Shown here piece after piece: positions 42,634 through 51,109 of a stretch of 64,000 nucleotides of DNA. A program made the translations under genes and the position numbers. How positions within the stretch are numbered: the first letter of the stretch is position 1; the number at the start of each line of letters is the position of its first letter. The notes under the pieces were generated by a model, which worked only from the letters and a program-made list of their open reading frames with translations, searched no databases and was not told where the DNA came from. The DNA is from Sandaracinus sp. GTDB taxonomy: Bacteria; Myxococcota_A; Polyangia; Polyangiales; Houyiibacteriaceae. Location of the stretch: contig PABA01000232.1 in the NCBI GenBank assembly GCA_002699025.1, positions 58,398 to 122,397 on the forward strand, written 5' to 3'.

Positions 42634-43773
42634 ATGGGCGAGCTCGAGCTCCTGCCGGTCACGCCGACCACCCTGCTGCGCAGCGCGGGGTGGTTTTTGG
42701 CGTTCTTCTGGGCCCTCTTCCTCGGCTCGATCGTCCTCCCGGGCTTCCGCCACCGCGGCTTCCCGCAGCCGGACGGCGCCCGGAAGGACTACAAGCTGAG
42801 CGGCTTCGTGCTCTTTGGGAGCACGCACGTGGTGATCGGGCTCGGCGTCGCCTTCCTCGGCTGGCGCCTGACCCCGCTGCTGACCCACTTCTGGTCGCTC
42901 TTCATCGTCGTCAACGCCTGGGCCTTCCTCTTCCTCGCCTACCTCTTCGTGCGGGGGCGGCGCCGCGAGAAGGCCATCGAGCGCGACTCGAAGCTCCCGG
43001 CCTTCCTCCACGACCTCTGGTTCGGCATCGAGCTCAACCCCACGCTCTTCGGCGTCGATCTGAAGATGTTCTTCTATCACCCGAGCCTCATCGGCCTCGC
43101 GGTGATGAACGCCTCCTTCGCCTTCGCGCAGTGGGAGCTCTACGGCGCCCTCACGCCGGAGATGGTGCTCTACCAGGCCTTCGCCTGGTCCTACCTCTTC
43201 ACCCACTACCTCAAAGAGCACTTCATGCTCTCGACGTGGGACATCCTCGCCGAGCGCTTCGGCTTCATGCTCGTCTGGGGCGACCTCGTCTACGTGCCTT
43301 TCCTCTACAGCATGGTGGGCTGGTGGGTGCTCCCGCGCGGCTGGGAAGAGACCCACGGCGAGTGGGTGCACGACGCCTGGCCCACCCTCGCGTACGTCGC
43401 CCTCGCCGCCTTCCACCTCCTCTCGCACTGGATCTTCCGCAGCTCGAACTGGCAGAAGGACCGTTTCAAGCGCGACCCGAACGTGACGATCTGGGGCAAG
43501 AAGGCCGAGACGCTCGACGGCAAGCTCCTGGTGAGCGGCTGGTGGGGCGTCGGCCGGAAGATCAACTACACCGGAGAGATCGGCGTCTACATCAGCTTCG
43601 CCCTCTGCGCCGGCTTCTCTTCTCCCTGGCCCTACGTGCTCCCGCTGACGCTGATCATCCTGCTGACCCAGCGCGCCGGCCGCGACGACAAGCGCTGCCG
43701 GGAGAAGTACGGCGAGCTCTGGGAGCGCTACTGCGAGCGCGCCCGCTTCCGCATCTTCCCCTTCGTGTACTGA
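42634..43773 (+). CDS. ERG4/ERG24-family sterol reductase
   Basis: 379 aa, polytopic (about 8-9 helices). Sterol-reductase signatures are visible: DLWFGIELNPTLFGVDLKMF (about 127-146; eukaryotes have GRELNPR), the block WDILAERFGFMLVWGDLVYV, LVSGWWGVGRKINYTGE (about 309-325), and the C-terminal QRAGRDDKRCREKYG with a final FRIFPFVY. The family reduces sterol C14, C24 or C7 double bonds with NADPH. The two Arg of GRELNPR are Ile and Thr here, so specificity may differ. It is co-transcribed with the methyltransferase gene and followed after 1 nt by an AEC transporter. A role in bacterial sterol or related lipid synthesis is inferred. Confidence 0.88.
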   Translation: MGELELLPVTPTTLLRSAGWFLAFFWALFLGSIVLPGFRHRGFPQPDGARKDYKLSGFVLFGSTHVVIGLGVAFLGWRLTPLLTHFWSLFIVVNAWAFLFLAYLFVRGRRREKAIERDSKLPAFLHDLWFGIELNPTLFGVDLKMFFYHPSLIGLAVMNASFAFAQWELYGALTPEMVLYQAFAWSYLFTHYLKEHFMLSTWDILAERFGFMLVWGDLVYVPFLYSMVGWWVLPRGWEETHGEWVHDAWPTLAYVALAAFHLLSHWIFRSSNWQKDRFKRDPNVTIWGKKAETLDGKLLVSGWWGVGRKINYTGEIGVYISFALCAGFSSPWPYVLPLTLIILLTQRAGRDDKRCREKYGELWERYCERARFRIFPFVY

Positions 43774-43774
43774 G

Positions 43775-44707
43775 GTGGAGCTCACCTTTCGCGTCCTCGC
43801 GCTCGTCGCGCCGCTCCTGGTGGGCGCCCTCTGCGGCGGGCTCCGCCTCTTCCCGAAGCCCGACCTGGCCGTCGCGCAGCTGAACCGTTTCGCGCTCTAC
43901 GTCGCCTTCCCGGCCCTCGTCTACGGCGGCCTCGCCGACGCCCGCTTCGCGCTCCCGAGCGCCTGGCTCTTCTGGGCGCTCGTGCCGGCGACGCTCCTGC
44001 TCGCCCTCGCCCTGCTCCGCACCTTCGGCCGCCCCCACGCGGGCTCGCTCGCGCTGGTGGTCGCCTTCGGCAACGTCGCCTACATCGGGCTGCCCGTCGT
44101 GCAGCAGCTCCTCGGGGACGCGGCCACGGGCGTCGGCGCCCTCGCCGTCGCCATCCACGTCACCCTGGCGATGGTCTTCGGCCCGGCCCTGCTGCTCCGC
44201 TGGAGCGGGGGCGACGGGAGCGCGCCGCCGAGCGCCGTGCTCCGCCAACCGCTCCTCTGGGCGCCCCTCGCGGGCCTCCTCGCGCGACAGCTCCCGGGGG
44301 ACGCGCGTCGCCTCCTCGGCGCCGTCGCCGACCCGCTCGGCGACGCGGCGGCGCCGGTCGCGCTCTTCCTCCTCGGCCTCTATCTCCACACCCACCGCGC
44401 GGTGCTTCGCCGGATCGACCGCGCGGCGCTCGGACACGTCGCGGCCAAGCTCCTGCTCCTCCCCGCGCTCACCTTCGCTGGCGTCGCCGGGGGCCTCCAC
44501 GCCGGGCTCCTCCCGCTCCGCGAAGCGCAGGTGCTGCTCCTCCTGGCGGCCATGCCCACGGCCATCACCACCTTCGCCATCGCCGAGCGCTTCGGCGTGG
44601 GCGTGAACCGGGTCACGCAGGCCATCGTCGCCTCGACCCTCGCGAGCGCGCTCAGCCTCCCGGCGACGGCCTGGCTGGCGCTGCGGGTGCTGCCGGGCTG
44701 GGCGTGA
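43775..44707 (+). CDS. AEC-family transporter (auxin efflux carrier-like)
   Basis: 310 aa starting at a GTG 1 nt after the sterol-reductase stop. Ten hydrophobic segments in two halves, with NRFALYVAFPALVYGGLA and FGNVAYIGLPVVQQLLG, match the AEC/malate-permease family. Members export or import organic acids; the substrate here is unknown. It is translationally coupled to the preceding lipid genes. The last 56 bp overlap the 3' end of the convergent lipoprotein gene. Confidence 0.85.
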   Translation: MELTFRVLALVAPLLVGALCGGLRLFPKPDLAVAQLNRFALYVAFPALVYGGLADARFALPSAWLFWALVPATLLLALALLRTFGRPHAGSLALVVAFGNVAYIGLPVVQQLLGDAATGVGALAVAIHVTLAMVFGPALLLRWSGGDGSAPPSAVLRQPLLWAPLAGLLARQLPGDARRLLGAVADPLGDAAAPVALFLLGLYLHTHRAVLRRIDRAALGHVAAKLLLLPALTFAGVAGGLHAGLLPLREAQVLLLLAAMPTAITTFAIAERFGVGVNRVTQAIVASTLASALSLPATAWLALRVLPGWA

Positions 44708-45284
44708 CCCCTCCACGGAAGACCAGCTCGTCGCGCCAGTACTCGCCGCCGTAGGGCCAGAACTCCTCGAGGGCCGCGTCGCTCGCCTCGCGCTCCGCGT
44801 CCCGGAGCGCCCGCACCAGCTTGCCCCAGGCGGCCGGGAGGCGGCCCACGCAGCGGACGACGCGTCCCCGTCGCCCATCGAAGACCTCGACGCGCCATGC
44901 CTCGCCGCTCGCGCCGCCCTCGCGGCAGTGGCCCCAGCGGCGCCACTCGAAGCGCTCGGCGACCGCCCAGACGGCCTCCACCTGCTCCACGGCGAGCGGC
45001 ACCTGATCGGCGCTGCCCTCGTGGAGCGGCTCCCCGTCGACGACGGCGGGCTCGTCCGTGATGTGCAGCTCGCGGGCGCCGCAGTCGAGCTCGGCGCTCC
45101 ACACGGATCGATCGGACCGCTCCACTCGCACCCGGAGGTAGGCGCCGACGGCGCAGGGCTCGGGCTCGCTCACGGCCACGCGCTCCGGCTCCGGCGCACG
45201 GATGGGGCCAGGGATGCGCGCGGGCGGAGGCGCCGGGCCCGACGCGCAGGCCGCGACGCACAGGAGGAGAGTCGAGCGCATCAT
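44652..45284 (-). CDS. hypothetical lipoprotein
   Basis: 210 aa (209 if the second ATG at 45281 is used). Short signal peptide with lipobox VAAC. A Pro-rich stretch is followed by a globular domain with three Cys, WPYGGEYWRDELVF and a Pro/Ala tail. TATGCT (45295-45290) lies 5 nt before the first ATG. The C-terminus overlaps the AEC transporter gene tail to tail by 56 bp, so either the overlap is real or the last codons are unimportant. No family recognised. Confidence 0.7.
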   Translation of the reverse strand: MMRSTLLLCVAACASGPAPPPARIPGPIRAPEPERVAVSEPEPCAVGAYLRVRVERSDRSVWSAELDCGARELHITDEPAVVDGEPLHEGSADQVPLAVEQVEAVWAVAERFEWRRWGHCREGGASGEAWRVEVFDGRRGRVVRCVGRLPAAWGKLVRALRDAEREASDAALEEFWPYGGEYWRDELVFRGGVTPSPAAPAAPARPSPGG

Positions 45285-45353
45285 GGCCGAGCATACGACC
45301 CGAGCCAGACCGCCTTCCCGTTCACCGCTCGGAGCCGTCGAGCGGTCTCGCGC

Positions 45354-46172
45354 TCACTCGGCCGCGTCGGCGTCGCGGCGGGCCCGGCGCTCGGCCGCGG
45401 CGGCCTTCACCAGCTCGTGGCGCGTCACGCCGAGGCGCTTGAGCAGCGGGAAGTAGACCTTCTTCAGGAAGAGGTCCCGATCCACCGCGCCCTCTTCGCG
45501 CATCACGGAGATGCGGTCCTCGTAGTCCGGAACGATGCCGACGCCGGGCATGCGGAAGTGCTTTGCGACGTGGGCGAGGTCGGCGACCGTCCCCTCGCGA
45601 TCCTCGCTCAGGTAGACGCGCGTGACGTCCTCGTAGAAGCGCGCGTGCGCGATCTCGTCCCGCGCGATGGTCCGGTAGATCGTCGCGAGCGCCTTGTCCT
45701 CGTAGCGCAGCGCGGCCTTCTCCTGGCGGACGTAGATGACGAAGGTCGCCATCTCCTGGAACATCCCGTAGATGGACATGCGCCGGGCGCTCTCGAAGGG
45801 CCGCTCCCAGTGCTCCTCCATGAGCTTCGCCTGGAAGTCGAACATCTGCTCTTCGGTGCGCTTGCCCGAGCGCACGAGGTACTCGGTGAGCACGATCGAG
45901 TGCTTCAGCTCCTCGTAGCCCCAGTTCGCCGTGAACCAGCGCTGCGCCACGGAGCTCGCCCGCACGGCCTCAAGCCCGCCCTTGATGTAGTCGGGCAGGT
46001 AGCTCTCGACGCCGAGGAAGGTCTCCGCGCAGATCGCCGCCGACTCGGGCGTGTCCGGGTTGATCTCGTCCCAGGGGATGTCCCGAAGCGGGTTCCAGCG
46101 GCGCTTCTGCTCGGCCTCGTCGAAGAAGGTCTTGAACTTCTCGTAGAGGACGACGTGGAACTGATCGGTCAT
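45354..46172 (-). CDS. acyl-ACP desaturase-like diiron protein
   Basis: 272 aa. The soluble ferritin-like diiron pattern is complete: Glu50, Glu88-x-x-His91 (GYEELKH), Glu140 and Glu173-x-x-His176 (RDEIAHARFYED). This matches acyl-ACP desaturases (fatty-acid desaturase type 2), which introduce a double bond into ACP-bound acyl chains with O2 and ferredoxin. The ACP gene directly upstream (99-bp gap) strongly supports this. The pair could serve membrane lipids or a secondary metabolite. Confidence 0.88.
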   Translation of the reverse strand: MTDQFHVVLYEKFKTFFDEAEQKRRWNPLRDIPWDEINPDTPESAAICAETFLGVESYLPDYIKGGLEAVRASSVAQRWFTANWGYEELKHSIVLTEYLVRSGKRTEEQMFDFQAKLMEEHWERPFESARRMSIYGMFQEMATFVIYVRQEKAALRYEDKALATIYRTIARDEIAHARFYEDVTRVYLSEDREGTVADLAHVAKHFRMPGVGIVPDYEDRISVMREEGAVDRDLFLKKVYFPLLKRLGVTRHELVKAAAAERRARRDADAAE

Positions 46173-46271
46173 CTCGACTCCCTTCGGGGCCCTGAGTCGC
46201 GCTGGATGGCGCTGGATGGCGCTGGGCGCCGCAGAGCGTCGGCCACGGCGCGCAGACCGCGTTGAGCGCGC

Positions 46272-46517
46272 TCAGGCGGTGGCGATGCGCTTCTCGACGA
46301 CGTCGAGGAGCTGCGCGACCGTCTCGATGCCGACGAGCTGGTCGTCGGGGATCTGGATCGAGAGCTCACGCTCCATCTCGCCGACGACCTCGAGCATCGC
46401 GAGCGAGTCGACGCCCATGTCGGCGATGACGCTCTCCTCCGTGAGGTCGGCGAAGTCCTTCTCGGCGACCTCGGTCGCCATGCGCTTGAACAGCTCGATC
46501 AGCTTGCCACGGTCCAT
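46272..46517 (-). CDS. acyl carrier protein
   Basis: 81 aa. The phosphopantetheine serine is Ser38 in the motif GVDSLAMLEV. Size, acidity and four-helix pattern are typical of ACP. GAGAGG lies 5 nt before the ATG. It is the first gene of the ACP-desaturase operon, so it probably presents the acyl chain to the desaturase rather than serving bulk fatty-acid synthesis, whose acpP usually sits among fab genes (inference). Confidence 0.92.
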   Translation of the reverse strand: MDRGKLIELFKRMATEVAEKDFADLTEESVIADMGVDSLAMLEVVGEMERELSIQIPDDQLVGIETVAQLLDVVEKRIATA

Positions 46518-46560
46518 CGTTGCCTCTCGGGGGCGGACGCCCTCTCCTCGATTGGCCGGA

Positions 46561-46589
46561 GTGTTAGCCGATCGACCGCGTCGTGACAA
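46561..46589 (-). promoter_or_regulatory. sigma-70-type promoter of the ACP-desaturase operon
   Basis: Minus strand TTGTCA (46589-46584), 17-bp spacer, TAACAC (46566-46561). The leader to the ACP start is about 37 nt and contains the ribosome site. Confidence 0.6.
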
Positions 46590-46757
46590 CGCGGCGACGG
46601 CGGCGCCTCGTGCGCAAGCACAGCACGAGGCACCCGCGGACGCCAGAAACCGGATCCCTCGCAAAAACCGGCCATTCGGCCGATTCGCGCCCGGGCCGGC
46701 GGTCGAGCGACGAAGACCCTTCGCCCCGCGCGGGGCCACCCACTATGCTGCTCGATC

Positions 46758-47765
46758 GTGCGCGCTGCCGTTCCCGCCGCCACCCTCGCCTGCGCCCTCG
46801 CGCTCGCCCTCCCCGCCGCCCGGGCCCAACCCGACGCCGCCGGGGAGCCCGCGCCGAGCGAGACGGCGGACGCCGGCGCCGCCGACGCGCCCGGCCCGCC
46901 GGACGGCCACGGCCCATCCACCCCCGAGCGCACGCGCTCCCGCTCCGTCGGCCGCACGAACCACGGCTGGATCCTCCGCTCGGCCCAGCTCGAGTCGGAC
47001 GACCACGTCCGCGTGCGCCACCCGGGCCACGCCCACGGCGTCCAGGAGCTCGTCGATCTGCTCGCCTGGGCCGCCGGCGAGGTCGCGCGCGCCCACCCCG
47101 GGAGCGTGATGCACGTCGGCGACCTCTCGAAGCGGCGCGGCGGGCGGCTGAGGCCCCACCGCTCGCATCGGGCCGGCCGCGACGCCGACATCGGCTTCTA
47201 CCTGAAGGGCAACGACGGCGAGCCGCTCATGCCGCGGCGCTTCATCGAGATGAACCACGCCGGCAAGGGCACGGATCGGAGCGGCACCGTCTACCACTTC
47301 GACGACGCGCGGAACTGGGCCTTCGTCGCGGCGCTGGTCGGGCAGGACGTCGTGCCCGTGCAGTACGTGATGTGCGTCCAGCCGCTGAAGGAGCGCCTGA
47401 TGGCCGAGGGGCGACGCCAGGGGGCGCCCGAGTGGCTCCTCGCGCGGGTCGAACAGGTCGTGGGCCCTCGGCACACCGGCCGCGGACGTCGGCGCCGCTA
47501 CGGCACGCACGACTCGCACTTCCACATCCGCATCTACTGCCCGCGCGACGACCGCCCCCGCTGCCGGGACTCGGCGCCCTTCTGGGACTGGGTCGACCGC
47601 TCCACGCTCGAGCCCGAGCGCCGCCGCCGCACGCGCCGCCGCCGGGTCAGGCGTCGCCGCGGGCGTGGATCCGCTCGCCGCGGATCCGATGCGCGGCGTC
47701 GAGGATCCGCCGCACGGCGAAGAAGCCGACGCCGAGGCAGCCGAGGCTCGTCGATGCGGCGATGA
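46758..47765 (+). CDS. MepA-like murein endopeptidase
   Basis: 335 aa from a GTG at 46758, 8 nt after TATGCT. The signal peptide ends ARA-Q at about 23. The LAS-type metallopeptidase motifs of penicillin-insensitive murein endopeptidase are visible: RSHRAGRDADIGF (His137, Asp144) and HDSHFHIRIYCP. It should cleave peptidoglycan cross-bridges in the periplasm. The last 45 residues are almost only Arg/Ser/Gly and lie antisense to the 3' end of the convergent permease gene (119-bp overlap). A shorter original product is possible. Confidence 0.83.
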   Translation: MRAAVPAATLACALALALPAARAQPDAAGEPAPSETADAGAADAPGPPDGHGPSTPERTRSRSVGRTNHGWILRSAQLESDDHVRVRHPGHAHGVQELVDLLAWAAGEVARAHPGSVMHVGDLSKRRGGRLRPHRSHRAGRDADIGFYLKGNDGEPLMPRRFIEMNHAGKGTDRSGTVYHFDDARNWAFVAALVGQDVVPVQYVMCVQPLKERLMAEGRRQGAPEWLLARVEQVVGPRHTGRGRRRRYGTHDSHFHIRIYCPRDDRPRCRDSAPFWDWVDRSTLEPERRRRTRRRRVRRRRGRGSARRGSDARRRGSAARRRSRRRGSRGSSMRR

Positions 47766-48468
47766 GGAAGAGGATCAGCAGCTGGTACTTCACGGCCTCG
47801 ACGGGCGACGCGCCGGCGAGGATCTGACCGGTCATCATCCCGGGCAGCGACACGATGCCCGCGACCATCATGGCGTTGACGATGGGCACGATGCCGCGCC
47901 GGACGGCGCGCCGGAGCGGGTCGCGGGCGGCCTCCCAGCGGGTGGCGCCCAGCGCCAGGTCGAGCTCGATGCGCGCGCGATCGTCGGCGAAAGCGCCGAG
48001 GAGGCTGTCGAGGCAGAGCGAGAGGCCCGTCAGGCCGTTGCCGAGGAGCATGCCGAGGAGCGGGAGCGCGTAGCGGGGCGCGTACCAGGGCTCGGCGCCG
48101 ACCAGCACCGCGCCGCCGAAGACGGCCATCACGCCCGCCGTGCAGACGAGGGTCGCGAAGGCGCCGAGGAAGCCCCCGTCCACGGTCCACTGGCTGCGCT
48201 TCAGGGCCGCACGGGTCGCGGCGAGGGTCATCACGCCGAGGGCGGCGAAGGTGAGCGCGAGGTGGGTCTGGGCGAAGATCCACTCGAGGGCCCAGCCCAC
48301 GAGGAGGAGCTGCACGGTGGCGCGCGCCATGCCGAGCAGGAGCTGCCCCTCGAGCTTCAGCCGGAGCGCGAGGCTGATGACGCCGGCCACCAGCACGAGC
48401 GCCGCGGCGCCGCCGACCTGCCAAGGGCCGAGGGCGATGGCCTCGCTCGCGCCCGCCGCGCCGTTCAC
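47647..48468 (-). CDS. fetB: ABC transporter permease, FetB-like
   Basis: 273 aa starting at a GTG at 48468 that overlaps the upstream ATPase stop by 4 nt. Six to seven hydrophobic segments and the block GIVPIVNAMMVAGIVSLPGM, then MTGQILAGASPVEAVKYQ, match the YbbM/FetB family. E. coli FetAB exports iron and protects against peroxide (family knowledge). Substrate by homology only. It overlaps the MepA-like gene tail to tail. Confidence 0.85.
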   Translation of the reverse strand: MNGAAGASEAIALGPWQVGGAAALVLVAGVISLALRLKLEGQLLLGMARATVQLLLVGWALEWIFAQTHLALTFAALGVMTLAATRAALKRSQWTVDGGFLGAFATLVCTAGVMAVFGGAVLVGAEPWYAPRYALPLLGMLLGNGLTGLSLCLDSLLGAFADDRARIELDLALGATRWEAARDPLRRAVRRGIVPIVNAMMVAGIVSLPGMMTGQILAGASPVEAVKYQLLILFLIAASTSLGCLGVGFFAVRRILDAAHRIRGERIHARGDA

Positions 48469-49106
48469 GTCGCCTCCGCGGCGAAGGGGCCGAGCTCGAG
48501 CGTGCGCGCCCAGGCGGGGGCGTCGTGGTGGAGCACGAGGAGGAGCGCCGTGTCCTCGAGGCGCGCCGCGAGGAACGCGAGGAGCTCCTCGCGCGTCTCC
48601 GGGTCGAGGCTCGCGGTGGGCTCGTCGAGGAGCGCCAGGCCCGGGCGGTGGAGGAGCCCGCGGACGAGCTGCACCCGCTGCTGCTCGCCGCCGGAGAGGG
48701 AGCGGGCCTCGCGCGCGAGCACGCCGTCCCGGAGGCCGAGCTCGGCGAGCCAACGTTCGGCGCGCTCTTCCGGAAAGGGCTCCTCGGCGACGCCGAAGGC
48801 GAAGGAGCGGGCGAGGTTCTCGCGCACGGTCCCCGGGTGCATGACGGGCGCCTGCGGCACGTAGGTCACGCGGCGCCGCCAGCGCGGCGTACCCACGACC
48901 TCGGCCGTCTCCCCGTCGAAGCGCACGGCCTCGCCCGGGTCCGCGTGGAGCGCCGCCAGCGTGCGAAGGAGGGTCGTCTTGCCGAGCCCGCTCCGACCCC
49001 GGAGCGCCACCGCGTCCCCGGCCTCGAGCGTGAAGGCGACGCCCGCGAGGAGCCGCTCGGGCGGCTGCCCGACGCTCACCGCCAGCCCGTCGACCACGAA
49101 GCGCAC
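48465..49106 (-). CDS. fetA: ABC transporter ATPase, FetA-like
   Basis: 213 aa using the GTG at 49106; a longer frame from 49175 is possible but would overlap the dioxygenase start. Walker A is GRSGLGKTT, the signature LSGGEQQR, Walker B LLDEPTASLD and the switch histidine LVLHHD. It is a compact single-domain ATPase as in FetA/YbbL. It is coupled to the permease by a GTGA overlap. It is divergent from the tryptophan dioxygenase gene. Confidence 0.88.
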   Translation of the reverse strand: MRFVVDGLAVSVGQPPERLLAGVAFTLEAGDAVALRGRSGLGKTTLLRTLAALHADPGEAVRFDGETAEVVGTPRWRRRVTYVPQAPVMHPGTVRENLARSFAFGVAEEPFPEERAERWLAELGLRDGVLAREARSLSGGEQQRVQLVRGLLHRPGLALLDEPTASLDPETREELLAFLAARLEDTALLLVLHHDAPAWARTLELGPFAAEAT

Positions 49107-49168
49107 GCTGTGAGTCCTACGACGCTCCCTCCTTGCTGGCGAACCGGCGAGCGTGAAACGTTCCCGCC

Positions 49169-50290
49169 GTGGCACGCCCTCCGACGACCTACTGGGAATA
49201 CATCCGCGTCGAGGACCTCCTGAAGCTCCAGAGCGGCCTCGCCGAGACCGAAGAGGGGCTGAGCAACGACGAGGTCCTCTTCATCACGATCCACCAGATC
49301 GACGAGCTCTGGTTCAAGCTCCTGCTCCGCGAGCTGATCTCGATCCGGGATCTCTTCGCCCAGTCGCCGGTGCCCGAGCAGTCGCTCTCGGAGGGCGTCC
49401 GCGGCATGCGCCGCATGGTCGGCCTCTTCCACCAGGTGGCGCAGCACTTCGCGCTCATGGAGACCATGACGACGCGCGACTACCTCGCCTTCCGCGACAA
49501 GCTCAGCCCGGCGAGCGGCTTCCAGTCGGCCCAGCTCCGGGAGATCGAGATCCTCATGGGGCTCGAGTCGAAGCTGCGCGTGCCCCTCGGCGGCGAGTCC
49601 ACCTACATGGACGCGCTCAAGAACCACGACGGCTCGGACTCGCCGGCCTCGCGCCGGGTCTCGCGGCGCCTCGAGGATCGGCCGACGCTCGCCGAGGCCG
49701 TCGACGCCTGGCTCTGGCGGACGCCCATCCAGGGCTCGACCCCGCAGGACGAGGGCGACGCGGAGGTGGTGCGGGGCTTCCTCGACGCCTACCTCGCGCA
49801 GCACGCCGCGGAGACGCAGCGCTCGCGGCGCTTCGCCGAGCACGAGGGGCTCGACGACGAGGACCGGGCCCGCCTCGACCGGCGCTACGAGGACGAGCGC
49901 CGGCGCGCGCGCGAGTTCCTCCTCGCCGAGGACGTGGAGGACGCCGAGGAGCGCGCACGCCGGAGCCGCATCCGGGCCGCGCTCGTCTTCATCGAGAGCT
50001 ACCGGGAGCTGCCCCTGCTCGCGTGGCCGCGCGAGGTCGTCGACGCGATCGTGGCGATGGAGCAGGCCTCGCTGATCTTCCGGCAGCGGCACGCGCGCAT
50101 GGTCGAGCGGGTGATCGGCCGCCGCCCCGGCACGGGCGGCTCGAGCGGCGTCGACTACCTCGACAAGACGGCGCTGACCTACCGCGTCTTCGAGGACGTC
50201 TGGGCCGTGCGCCGCCTCCAGCTCCGCCGGGACGCGCTCCCGCCACTCGAGCAGGCGCGCTTCTACGGGCTGGTCGCCGACGAGGGCTGA
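49169..50290 (+). CDS. kynA: tryptophan 2,3-dioxygenase
   Basis: 373 aa from a GTG at 49169. The substrate-side histidine region ITIHQIDELWFKLLLREL, the RDYLAFRDKLSPASGFQS block and the haem-ligand segment RQRHARMVERVIGRRPGTGG are all typical. It opens the indole ring of tryptophan to N-formylkynurenine, the first step of the kynurenine route to NAD or anthranilate. An acidic helical insert near 200-250 makes it longer than most bacterial forms (about 280 aa), more like the animal enzyme. No other kyn genes are adjacent. Confidence 0.93.
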   Translation: MARPPTTYWEYIRVEDLLKLQSGLAETEEGLSNDEVLFITIHQIDELWFKLLLRELISIRDLFAQSPVPEQSLSEGVRGMRRMVGLFHQVAQHFALMETMTTRDYLAFRDKLSPASGFQSAQLREIEILMGLESKLRVPLGGESTYMDALKNHDGSDSPASRRVSRRLEDRPTLAEAVDAWLWRTPIQGSTPQDEGDAEVVRGFLDAYLAQHAAETQRSRRFAEHEGLDDEDRARLDRRYEDERRRAREFLLAEDVEDAEERARRSRIRAALVFIESYRELPLLAWPREVVDAIVAMEQASLIFRQRHARMVERVIGRRPGTGGSSGVDYLDKTALTYRVFEDVWAVRRLQLRRDALPPLEQARFYGLVADEG

Positions 50291-50366
50291 CCCCGGCGCC
50301 GGGTCGACCCCCGCGCGCCCGTTCGGGTGCGGGGAGCCCGAGCCCGGCGGCGACGTAGAGCCGAGC

Positions 50367-51020
50367 ATGACCCCCTCCTCCAGCATCGCCGCCGATCCGA
50401 AACGGAACCGCTTCTTCGCCATCTACCTGAGCAGCCTGGCCGTCCTCGGCCTCGGCCTCATCTGGGCTGGCGCCACCCTGGGCTGGGGCGGCTGGGCCTA
50501 CGGGCTCGGCGGCTTCCTGCTCGTCGCGGGGGCGGGCGGCGGCATCAGCATGCTGGTCACGGGCGGCGCCGGGAAGGTGAGCTGCCCGCGCTGCGGCCAC
50601 GCGAGCGAGGTGCTGCACATCTCGCAGGAGCGGGTGCTCGAGTGCGCCGGCTGCGGCGAGTGGCTCGAGGGCGCGCGGGAGATGAGCGTCGTCCCGCCGG
50701 ACCGAGTCGCGGAGAAGCCCTGCTTCACCTGCCCGCTCCCCGAGGGCCAGCTCCGCTGGGTGCGCCAGGAGGGCGCCCTCCTCTGTCCGACCTGTGGAGC
50801 GCGCGCCGAACGGATGAAGACCATCGAGGGCGCGAGCGCCGTCGGTACGGCCGCCTCGCTGGTCTCGCCCGTGAGCGTACAGCGCGTGACCGAGGTGGAC
50901 GTGCCGGTGTGCCCCGAGCACGAAGACGGGATCTGGCTCCTCGTGCTCCCCGACGGCAAGAAGCTCGCCTTCCGCTCCATCTACTACATGCGCCTCTTCC
51001 GCCAGCTCAACGGCGTTTGA
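50367..51020 (+). CDS. membrane protein with zinc-ribbon-like Cys pairs
   Basis: 217 aa. Two N-terminal helices (about 18-40 and 45-65) precede CPRCGHASEV, CAGCGEW, CFTCPLP and CPTCGAR, giving four CxxC knuckles that could form two zinc ribbons. A C-terminal domain (CPEHEDGIWLLVLPDGKKLA) ends the protein. TAGAGC lies 5 nt before the ATG. No named family. Role unknown; zinc binding is inferred from the pairs. Confidence 0.72.
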   Translation: MTPSSSIAADPKRNRFFAIYLSSLAVLGLGLIWAGATLGWGGWAYGLGGFLLVAGAGGGISMLVTGGAGKVSCPRCGHASEVLHISQERVLECAGCGEWLEGAREMSVVPPDRVAEKPCFTCPLPEGQLRWVRQEGALLCPTCGARAERMKTIEGASAVGTAASLVSPVSVQRVTEVDVPVCPEHEDGIWLLVLPDGKKLAFRSIYYMRLFRQLNGV

Positions 51021-51109
51021 GCGGCGGAAGACACGCCGTCGCGTACGGACGAGCGCCAACTCGACGCGGACCGGCGTCATCGCGTCGTCGGCGGTGCTAA
51101 TCTACCGTC

